From Jiangella asiatica (lineage in GTDB: Bacteria > Actinomycetota > Actinomycetes > Jiangellales > Jiangellaceae): a stretch of DNA of 64,000 nucleotides. The stretch lies in contig NZ_SMKZ01000024.1 in NCBI RefSeq assembly GCF_004349065.1, positions 28,522 through 92,521 of the forward strand. The letters run 5' to 3'. The translations under genes were made by a program, and so were the position numbers. The notes beneath the pieces are model-generated. The model was not told the DNA's origin and ran no database searches. It saw nothing but the letters and a program-made list of their open reading frames with translations. Shown here one piece after another: positions 37,633 through 43,900 of the stretch; within the stretch, counting starts at the first letter, position 1, and every line of letters begins with the position of its first letter.

Positions 37633-38664
37633 TCAGGCCTCGAGCCAGGAGAGGAAGGCCTCGACGGCGTCGCCATCGGCGGCGAGCGGATGGCCGATGA
37701 CCGTCGAGGAGAGCGTGACGATTGCCGCGAGATGCTGGTGCGGGGTGCCGAGCCGGCGCGCCAGCGCGAGGTAGGCGGCGACGCCGTGCGGGATGTCGTC
37801 GGTGAGGTAGCGGTGGTCGAGCGTTGGCGGAGCGGGTGTCTCCATGAGCGGCTGGAACGATCGGATGCAGGCGCCGATGTCGGCACCGCTCATCCCGGCC
37901 TGTCCGTAGTAGCGCAGAAGCCAGGTGGCGGTGTCGACCGGGTCGCCGCCGGCGGCCTCGACCAGGGCGAGCCGTTCCTGGTCGAGCGCGGTGAGGAAGC
38001 GACTGGTCGCGGCCGTGAGCCCGTCCCGGCAGATGAGGAACGGCTCACCCGCGTCGATCCGTGCGGCGTTGAGCAGCACCAGCGGGGGATGCGTCACGGT
38101 GTTGACGTTGGACAGCGACGTCGTGGCGAGCGTGGCCGGCACGAGCGCCGGCAGGTACGGCCCGTAGTCGAGCAGGGCCTGGTCGGTCCCGGCCGCGTCG
38201 AGGCCGGCGATGGGCATCGATCGCTTGACCGCCACGATCCGCACCTCATCGACCTGCGGACGGCGGGCGAGCACCGGAAAGCCCGGCGCCTCCGCGACGG
38301 CGATGTCCGGACGGCCGGCCCGGTCCAGCGCGGCCCTCGCCCGCAGCGCGCCGGCGAACCCGCCGGGGGCGAGCAGGATCGACCGGATCGACGAGCGGTC
38401 GGCCAGCACGGTGACCTCGTCCGGGATCTCCCGGGTGTCGGCGACCACGATCGCCAGGTCGGAGCCGACCTCGTCCAGCGTGGCGCGGACGGCGAGCGAC
38501 ACGTCGGCGGGCGTCTCCTCGATCGCGGCGATTCCCGTCCCGGCGAAGCGCGCGACGTCCGGCGCGTCGGCCGCGAGGAGCTCGACCTCGTCGCCCGAGC
38601 ACGCCGATGCGTATAGGGCGCAGGCCAATGCCGGCAGTCCGGATCCGACGACAACGATGCTCAT
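37633..38664 (-). CDS. NAD/NADP octopine/nopaline dehydrogenase family protein
   Basis: 343 aa from the ATG at 38664 with ggaggagt just upstream. Rossmann motif VVVGSGLPALACALYAS at the start; the C-terminal half contains NVNTVTHPPLVLLNAARID and DIPHGVAAYLALARRLGTP, characteristic of opine dehydrogenases, where the catalytic histidine lies in the VTHPP region. These enzymes make or break a secondary amine between an amino acid and a keto acid or sugar. As first gene of an import operon it suggests that an opine-like conjugate is the substrate. The substrate is inferred. Confidence 0.78.
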   Translation of the reverse strand: MSIVVVGSGLPALACALYASACSGDEVELLAADAPDVARFAGTGIAAIEETPADVSLAVRATLDEVGSDLAIVVADTREIPDEVTVLADRSSIRSILLAPGGFAGALRARAALDRAGRPDIAVAEAPGFPVLARRPQVDEVRIVAVKRSMPIAGLDAAGTDQALLDYGPYLPALVPATLATTSLSNVNTVTHPPLVLLNAARIDAGEPFLICRDGLTAATSRFLTALDQERLALVEAAGGDPVDTATWLLRYYGQAGMSGADIGACIRSFQPLMETPAPPTLDHRYLTDDIPHGVAAYLALARRLGTPHQHLAAIVTLSSTVIGHPLAADGDAVEAFLSWLEA

Positions 38665-38698
38665 GCGACTCCTCCGGCACGACGGGTGGAAGGACTGC

Positions 38699-38744
38699 AC
38701 GCTATGGGCGCCTCCAATCTGATGTCAAGGGAAAGTTTCCTTGA
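38699..38744 (-). promoter_or_regulatory. Promoter and probable GntR operator of the opine-like operon
   Basis: On the minus strand a perfect -35 TTGACA (38723-38728) and TAGCGT (38699-38704) are 18 bases apart. The -35 overlaps an inverted repeat, TCAAGG...CCTTGA (38725-38744), with an AT-rich centre GAAAGTTT. Its place between this promoter and the divergent GntR gene suggests it is the operator of that regulator. Confidence 0.6.
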
Positions 38745-38758
38745 AATTTTAGCGAGAT

Positions 38759-38786
38759 TTGAGCTGAGCGGCAGTCCATGTATCCT
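38759..38786 (+). promoter_or_regulatory. Promoter of the GntR gene
   Basis: TTGAGC (38759-38764) and TATCCT (38781-38786) are 16 bases apart. The ATG at 38794 is 7 bases after the -10, which predicts a leaderless transcript; no ribosome site is visible in front of the ATG, in agreement. Confidence 0.5.
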
Positions 38787-38793
38787 GATCGCG

Positions 38794-39444
38794 ATGAGCC
38801 AAGACCGGAAGAACGAACGCGCCTACCTGGCGCTGAAGGCCGACATCGTCGAGGGGCGGTTGCGGCCCGGCCAGCTGATCGTCGAGGGCGAGCTGGCCGA
38901 ACGGTACGCCCTCAGCAAGACCCCGGTCCGGCATGCCCTGAACCGGCTCGAGGTCGAGGGCATGGTCGAGATCCTCCCCCGGCGCGGCTCGATCGTGCGG
39001 TTCTTCAGCGTCCGCGACGTCCAGCACGTGTACCTCCTGCGAAGGCTGCTCGAGCCGGAGGCGTCGGCGCTGGCCGCCAAGCGCGCCACGCCGGAGGACG
39101 TCGAACGCCTCCGTGAGCTGGAGGCCAGGGCGGAGGCGGCCCGCATCGATGGGGACTTCTCGCCCGGCGCAGCCTTCCACGTCGCCGTCGCCGAGCTTGC
39201 CCGCGTCCCGCCGCTGACCGCCATCATCGAGGGGCTGCAGACCAAGGTCCAGTGGTTCCTCCGAGTGCAGCAGCTCAACGGCGAACCGATCCCGCTCCAG
39301 CACCCCCACAAGCCGCTCATCGACGCAATCGCAGCCGGTGACGCCGACCAGGCGCGAATGATCACCGAGTCGGCTCTGACGAGGTCGATCACCGTGATCC
39401 TCGAGTCGATGGCTGAGCTGAGCGTGCCGAGCCACACAGCGTAG
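38794..39444 (+). CDS. GntR-family (FadR/FCD-type) transcriptional regulator
   Basis: 216 aa. N-terminal winged helix: LKADIVEGRLRPGQLIVEGELAERY then LSKTPVRHALNRLEVEGMVE. The C-terminal FCD-type sensor domain (LRRLLEPEASALAAKRATPED, FHVAVAELARVPPLTAIIEG, HPHKPLIDAI) usually binds a small acid through a metal. It is transcribed divergently from the opine-like import operon and most likely controls it through the repeat at 38725-38744. Confidence 0.9.
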   Translation: MSQDRKNERAYLALKADIVEGRLRPGQLIVEGELAERYALSKTPVRHALNRLEVEGMVEILPRRGSIVRFFSVRDVQHVYLLRRLLEPEASALAAKRATPEDVERLRELEARAEAARIDGDFSPGAAFHVAVAELARVPPLTAIIEGLQTKVQWFLRVQQLNGEPIPLQHPHKPLIDAIAAGDADQARMITESALTRSITVILESMAELSVPSHTA

Positions 39445-39524
39445 TGGCGCACAAGGAAGCTCCACCGACTGCTGCGCTGCGCGTGCCCTCGGTCGGGCTC
39501 CACCGGGTTGCACAATGCCACGAC

Positions 39525-39857
39525 GCCACCGGCACGAGGTACCGATGCGGTGACGAGGCCTCTCCCCCGACCACGTGGACCAAGCGATCCACCTGTACCA
39601 CCTTGGCTGGTCGACCCCACCCCCTGCGAGCACGAACATGCCTGCATCCGCTGCCCCATGCTGCACGTCGACCCCAAGATGCTCGGCCGGCTCGACGAGA
39701 CCACACCGACCTGCTCGCCCGACGGGCCCACGCCGAAGCCCAGGCGTGGCTCGGAGAGATCGAAGGAATCGACCTCACCCTGCGGTTCCTGGTCGACAAG
39801 CGCGCCGGAACCGAACGACTCGCCCACCACGATCACGACACCGTGACCGTCCTAGGC
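39525..39857 (+). pseudogene. C-terminal remnant of an integrase/recombinase
   Basis: The zinc-ribbon-like text TPCEHEHACIRCPMLHVDPKML (39620-39690) is typical of the C-terminal part of a group of actinobacterial tyrosine integrases. The continuation DLLARRAHAEAQAWLGEIEG, then IDLTLRFLVDKRA, is in the next frame (39711-39815), so a frameshift splits the piece. The catalytic domain is missing. It marks the left side of the island that ends at tRNA-Ala. Confidence 0.65.
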
Positions 39858-40155
39858 ATGCCCACGATCGGAGCACCCGCTCGACCTGCCCGACCGTGAC
39901 ACCGACCTGGCCCGCTTCACCTTCCTACTCGGTCACAACGATGGCGAACGCCCCTTCGGCGGTGACAATCGTGACGCCGAGGGACCCTCACTCTGAGGTC
40001 GCTGGGCCCGTTGGTTGCGGGCAGCAAGAGCAGCGCCGTGGAAGTGCCGCGGGACCTCCGGGTTGGAGGCAAAGTGCGCATGGATGTAGCTCGCGACAAG
40101 ATCCCGATCGTGGTGCAGGTGGCGGAGAAGCTGCAAGATCGCTGAACTCACGCCG
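39858..40155. other. Stretch without a recognisable gene
   Basis: About 300 bases downstream of the integrase remnant. Short open frames exist on both strands but show no motif I recognise and no ribosome site. Confidence 0.4.
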
Positions 40156-40353
40156 GTGACGATCGTCGCCTCTAACGACGGCGACGAGCTCAACATCCTG
40201 GCCGAGGACGGTTCAGTTCTCGGCGTGGTCGTCGCGCGTGATCACGCGGGTGTCGCCGCAGTCCTCGACAGCGGCCTGCTTCTCGAATTCAGCCTGTACG
40301 GCACGACGTTGACGCTGACACGCGCAGCGACCGGTCAGCTCAGCTTCATCTAG
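40156..40353 (+). CDS. Small hypothetical protein (65 aa)
   Basis: 65 aa from a GTG. The sequence has a regular beta-rich pattern (ELNILAEDGSVLGVVVARDH, LLLEFSLYGTTLTLTRAATG) and codon use looks coding, but no family is recognised and the ribosome site is weak. It lies just inside the accessory island, upstream of the convergent MazG-like gene. It may be a real orphan or a leftover of a decayed gene. Confidence 0.35.
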   Translation: MTIVASNDGDELNILAEDGSVLGVVVARDHAGVAAVLDSGLLLEFSLYGTTLTLTRAATGQLSFI

Positions 40354-40523
40354 GCCGCCTCGAACCACCGTGGGGCTATACGAAGTTCGCCCAGCTACAT
40401 GAGGGAGGCGCCTACCGCGGGCGAGCGCGGCGATGTGACGCAGTTAGTGCCGCAGGGCGGAAGGTGGACAAGTCGTATGGCCCGTGGCTCAGATGCGGGA
40501 AGTCTCACGAAGCGTTGCGTGAC

Positions 40524-41396
40524 CTACTGCGTCCGCGAGCGGTAGGTGAGCTTGCGGGCGTTGGCGTCGAAATCGACGAAGCCGCCGTTGTTCGCGTGGA
40601 GCTGGCGGAATACGTTGAAGCCCTGGAGGATGGCCCGCTCGAAGTCGGCTTGCGAGCGCGCGCCGACCTCGAGCCCGTGGGTCATCAGGGTGATCGAGTC
40701 GAGGAACTGCTGGTCGAGGCGTGTTACGCCGTTGAGGAACTCGTGCCGAGCGGCGTACGCAAACGTGAACGCCGCCAGGCCTTCCTCGATCACGATCGCG
40801 CGGCCGCCGTCCTCGCTCTCGTCGACGTCGGAGTCGGACTTGCGCTTGCGCTTCATCAGTGCGCGGGTGACCGGTGACCAGCCCAGCACTGTCGCGTAGG
40901 CCAGGTGGAAGGCGTCGTGGAAGCGGTAGCCGTCGTCGGTTAGTGCGTTGTCAGTGAGCTGGGCGCCGAGCTCTGCACCGTCGTACATGACGGTGATGAC
41001 GGGTCGCCCGTCGTCGTTGATGCTAGGTATGAATTCGTAGGTGCCGGTCCGGGGTAGCCGCTCGGCTTGGTCATAGTCGAGGTCGAGAGGGTCACTGGTG
41101 CCGAGAAGCCAGCGCCCGCGGGTCTTGTCGAGGTTGGCCGAAGCGATCTCGTCGAGGTTGAGCTTGAGGTGGTCGGTGATCGTCGCGACGTACCAAAGGA
41201 CGTCGCCGAGCTCCTCCCGCATACGCAGCTTGAAGCCGCTGTCGGCTGCGCCGTCGCGGATGTACTTCTTGTAGGCGCTTGCGACCGACCCGGCCTCCCC
41301 GGCCAGCCCGAGGAGGTGGACGGTGATGTCCTCGAGCGCGGCTCCAGGTCGCTGGTCGGTCTCTCGGATGCTCTTCTGGTAGTCGCTGAACTTCAT
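40524..41396 (-). CDS. MazG-like nucleotide pyrophosphohydrolase with a C-terminal extra domain
   Basis: 290 aa from the ATG at 41396 (ggagg 5 bases upstream). The first 100 residues are a MazG-type all-alpha NTP pyrophosphohydrolase: LGLAGEAGSVASAYKKYI, then the metal-binding EELGD motif at 61-65 followed by VLWYVATI. The remaining 190 residues (YRFHDAFHLAYATVLGWSP, then EEGLAAFTFAYAARHEFL) are helical, His-rich in the first part and of unknown role. MazG enzymes remove unwanted or modified nucleoside triphosphates. It is transcribed divergently from the ACP/XRE/ImmA/TS-like operon through overlapping promoters, so the genes are probably co-regulated. Confidence 0.82.
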   Translation of the reverse strand: MKFSDYQKSIRETDQRPGAALEDITVHLLGLAGEAGSVASAYKKYIRDGAADSGFKLRMREELGDVLWYVATITDHLKLNLDEIASANLDKTRGRWLLGTSDPLDLDYDQAERLPRTGTYEFIPSINDDGRPVITVMYDGAELGAQLTDNALTDDGYRFHDAFHLAYATVLGWSPVTRALMKRKRKSDSDVDESEDGGRAIVIEEGLAAFTFAYAARHEFLNGVTRLDQQFLDSITLMTHGLEVGARSQADFERAILQGFNVFRQLHANNGGFVDFDANARKLTYRSRTQ

Positions 41397-41421
41397 CGTG
41401 GCCTCCATGACGGCCTCAGTG

Positions 41422-41469
41422 TTGGATTTCTCGTCAACCTGTTCTACTATCGAACGGATCGATTATCAA
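41422..41469. promoter_or_regulatory. Overlapping divergent promoters at the centre of the island
   Basis: Plus strand: TTGGAT (41422-41427), 17 bases, TACTAT (41445-41450), leading to the operon at 41504. Minus strand: TTGATA (41464-41469), 17 bases, TAGAAC (41441-41446), leading to the MazG-like gene. The two -10 boxes overlap, so the promoters should compete or be controlled together. The interrupted repeat ATCG-7-CGAT (41449-41463) lies between them and may be bound by the XRE regulator. All of this is from sequence pattern only. Confidence 0.6.
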
Positions 41470-41503
41470 GCGGGGGGTCTACTTTCCCAACAGGAGGGGA
41501 GAG

Positions 41504-41782
41504 ATGACGAAGGACGACATCGAGTGGCTCATCATCCAGCTCATCGCGGAGGACAACGCGATGGACGCCGACGACCTGCTCGAGGAGCTCGCGGCGGCCG
41601 GCCAGGACTTGCCGGTGGACTCGCTGCTTGCTGCCGAGGTGCTGACCCGGGTGCAGGAACAGGTGGGGGCGGAGTTGCCGACCAACGCTGAGACTGCGCG
41701 CGCTCTGCGGTCGGTCAAGGCGTTCGCCGACGCGGTGTGGCGACTTCTGCCCGAATCGCACGGAGAGGTGGCGACGGCGTGA
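41504..41782 (+). CDS. Acyl-carrier-protein-like small protein
   Basis: 92 aa, ATG preceded by the strong site aggagggg. Acidic and helical, with the segment DLPVDSLLAAEVLTRVQEQV, in which DSL (Ser40) sits exactly where the phosphopantetheine serine of carrier proteins lies, at the start of a helix and after a long loop. The size fits a stand-alone carrier protein, but the usual Gly/Leu before DSL is replaced, so identity is tentative. It overlaps the next gene by 4 bases (GTGA), meaning its dose is tied to the XRE regulator. A carrier protein would suggest that an acyl or aminoacyl group is activated in this pathway. Confidence 0.5.
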   Translation: MTKDDIEWLIIQLIAEDNAMDADDLLEELAAAGQDLPVDSLLAAEVLTRVQEQVGAELPTNAETARALRSVKAFADAVWRLLPESHGEVATA

Positions 41783-42153
41783 GCGACCTTCCCGGCATCG
41801 AGGGCGACGGCGATCTTGACCAGGAGGCGTTGGGCCAGCGACTGCGCCAGATCCGGGAGTACCTCGGGTTGTCACAGCAGTATGTCACCTCGGCCACCGG
41901 GATCCCGCGGTCGGCCGTCTCAGAGATCGAACGCGGCAACCGGAAGGTGGACAGCCTGGAGCTGCGCAAGCTCGCAAGGGCCTATCAGACATCGGTGGGG
42001 CGGCTGCTCGGCGATGTCGAGGAGTCGGCCGGCGCATTCTCGGCTCTGGAACGGGCGATGGTGGACCTGACCCCGCAGGACCAGGATGAGGTCTTGAGAT
42101 TTGCGGAGTTCCTCACCCACAGACGATCCCGTGAGCCGGGAGAGGTCACGTGA
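41779..42153 (+). CDS. XRE-family helix-turn-helix regulator
   Basis: 124 aa from the GTG at 41779, overlapping the preceding stop. Residues 19-75 form an XRE/Cro-CI domain: LRQIREYLGLSQQYVTSATG, then IPRSAVSEIERGNRKVDSLE. The C-terminal part (MVDLTPQDQDEVLRFAEFL) is a short helix. It overlaps the ImmA/IrrE gene by 4 bases. Pairs of XRE repressor and ImmA/IrrE protease are common switches: the protease cleaves the repressor upon a signal and turns on the genes. It probably acts at the divergent promoters. Confidence 0.9.
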   Translation: MSDLPGIEGDGDLDQEALGQRLRQIREYLGLSQQYVTSATGIPRSAVSEIERGNRKVDSLELRKLARAYQTSVGRLLGDVEESAGAFSALERAMVDLTPQDQDEVLRFAEFLTHRRSREPGEVT

Positions 42154-43088
42154 ACTGGCTGATGGCGAACCGCCTGGGACACATCGCCGCGGCGAAGGCC
42201 CACGGTCGGCTACGTGTGGACCCCGGTGTCTACCCGGTGAACGTGAACAAGGCGATCGACGACGCCGACCTGTCGCTGATGCGGCGTCCGCTTCCCCGGC
42301 TGTTCGGGATCTACGTCGAGGCCGCCGGGAAGAGAGGGGTCCTGGTGAACTCGATGATGACTCGGGCTACGCGGCGACACACCGCGGCTCACGAGCTCGG
42401 TCACCACGAATTCGGCCACCGGCCCGACCCTGCCCGGCGATGCGCCATCGAGTCGGCCGGCGATTCCTCGCCCGGCGCGCCTGTTCCGGTTCGCGCGCGC
42501 GGAGAGGTCGAGATGACCGCGGAGGCATTTGCCGCGTGGTTCCTCATGCCGCGACGGGCAGTGATCGCAGCGCTGGCCGACCTGGGACAGCGCAAGCCGA
42601 CCTCGGCCCGGGAGGTGTACCAGCTCTCTTTGATGCTCGGGACCACCTTCCGTGCGACCTGCCGGCACCTGGCGAACCTGCGGATGGTCCGCCAGACCGA
42701 CGCCGAGGCGTGGGCCCGAACTCAGCCTGCGCGGCTGAAGCGGGACGCTGGTCTCGCCGCCGGGCTGCACCTGGACTCGACCCTGGACATCGATGTGTGG
42801 GACCTGCGGACTCGTGCCGCAGGCCGGGTCGAGGCATCTCTCGGGGACATCCTGGTGGCGCCGTCCGACTCCAGCATGATCGCCGACCAGGTGGCCGGCA
42901 TGACCGTCGCAGCCGGTAATGACCAAACCGTGGCGCTGGCTTGCGGCGCCCCGCAGTCTCTGACCTCCGTCACCCTCGGCGCGGCTGCACTCGAGATCGT
43001 CGTCCATCCGCGACCCACTGGCCTGTACCTGCCTGACTCTGATTTGTCCCGCGGCGGCGTGCCGCTCGACGACGTGGAGCCCGCCTGA
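42150..43088 (+). CDS. ImmA/IrrE-family metallopeptidase
   Basis: 312 aa, GTG start overlapping the XRE gene. The zinc site is HELGH (81-85) in RRHTAAHELGHHEFGH; the third ligand is probably the glutamate in EMTAEAFAAWFLMP (about 121-134), the standard family pattern. A helical region follows, and about 110 C-terminal residues form an extra beta-rich domain (AGRVEASLGDILVAPSDSSM and beyond) that may sense a signal. Family members cleave XRE repressors in phage-like elements and in the stress response. Its last base overlaps the start of the TS-like gene (TGATG). Confidence 0.88.
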   Translation: MNWLMANRLGHIAAAKAHGRLRVDPGVYPVNVNKAIDDADLSLMRRPLPRLFGIYVEAAGKRGVLVNSMMTRATRRHTAAHELGHHEFGHRPDPARRCAIESAGDSSPGAPVPVRARGEVEMTAEAFAAWFLMPRRAVIAALADLGQRKPTSAREVYQLSLMLGTTFRATCRHLANLRMVRQTDAEAWARTQPARLKRDAGLAAGLHLDSTLDIDVWDLRTRAAGRVEASLGDILVAPSDSSMIADQVAGMTVAAGNDQTVALACGAPQSLTSVTLGAAALEIVVHPRPTGLYLPDSDLSRGGVPLDDVEPA

Positions 43089-43870
43089 TGAACACCGATC
43101 TCGTCATCATCGGCGACGATCTCTCGGTCGCGTGGGCACGCACGGTGGTCGCCGTCGCCGCGGAGGCCAAGCATCGAGCATGCCATGTCATCACCCGCAT
43201 CCAGGACACCACCGTCGAGGACCCGAAGATCCGCGAGATGGCTGACGGGATCCTCGCCGACCGCCGCCTCCCGCCCGTCGACACCGTCGTCAATACCCTC
43301 TTCCCGGTCGGCCTCGCAGCTCGTACCACCGATCCGGTCGACCTGGCCGCCCGGTACCTGAAGCTCCTGCCGACCCTCAAGCACCTCGACCGGGGAAACT
43401 CGAGGGGTACCTACTTCGAGCGGCTGGTCAACTACGAGACGAGCGACGGCCACCTGAACCAGATCGCCGAGCTCGTGCGTCGTTTGAAGGTCGAGATGGG
43501 CACCGACGGTCCGAAGACCGCCCGATACGAGGTGGCGCTCGACCAGCTCACCGCAAGTCTGCCGGTTCACCACGCCGAGCACGACACGAACCCGATGGGG
43601 TTCCCGTGCCTGTCATTGCTCTCGTTCCAGCTCGACAATGGCCACCTGCACGTCGTGGCGCACTATCGGTCGCACTACCTGTTCCAGCGGGCCTACGGGA
43701 ACTACCTTGCCGTGTGCCGGCTCCTCGGCTATGTGTGCAGACTGGCTGGCCTGGTGCCGGGCAGAGCCACGATCGTCGCCGGGTACGCCCAGGTGGACAA
43801 GCACCGGGCCTCGAGCGTCGAGGTCCTACGCGAGTACCTGAACACCGACCAGCTCACGCTCGCGCCGTAG
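43088..43870 (+). CDS. Thymidylate-synthase-like enzyme
   Basis: 260 aa, coupled to the upstream gene by TGATG. The pattern of thymidylate synthase / pyrimidine hydroxymethylase is recognisable: GTYFERLV near 107, NQIAELVRRLK near 124, the catalytic-type Cys174 in GFPCLSLLSFQLDNGHL, the phosphate-binding-type arginine in YRSHYLF (193-199), and GNYLAVCRLLGY where ThyA has its folate/base-contact helix. Overall similarity is low and the family is not ThyA itself. It probably adds a one-carbon group to a pyrimidine nucleotide or acts on a base. It is the last gene of the four-gene operon and faces the hypermodification-enzyme-like gene. Confidence 0.7.
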   Translation: MNTDLVIIGDDLSVAWARTVVAVAAEAKHRACHVITRIQDTTVEDPKIREMADGILADRRLPPVDTVVNTLFPVGLAARTTDPVDLAARYLKLLPTLKHLDRGNSRGTYFERLVNYETSDGHLNQIAELVRRLKVEMGTDGPKTARYEVALDQLTASLPVHHAEHDTNPMGFPCLSLLSFQLDNGHLHVVAHYRSHYLFQRAYGNYLAVCRLLGYVCRLAGLVPGRATIVAGYAQVDKHRASSVEVLREYLNTDQLTLAP

Positions 43871-43900
43871 CGGGGATGCCGCGCGGCGCACCGGGCCGGT

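Noticed and set aside
36127..38616. 829-aa open frame on the plus strand
   Set aside because: It lies opposite the binding-protein and opine-dehydrogenase-like genes, has Arg/Gly/Asp/Val-rich text without any motif, and is the usual shadow of high-GC coding DNA.
39933..40196. 87-aa minus-strand frame with a plausible helical segment
   Set aside because: The stretch LEATIVTGVSSAILQLLRHL looks protein-like, but there is no family match, no ribosome site, and the end is low-complexity. Not enough to call a gene.
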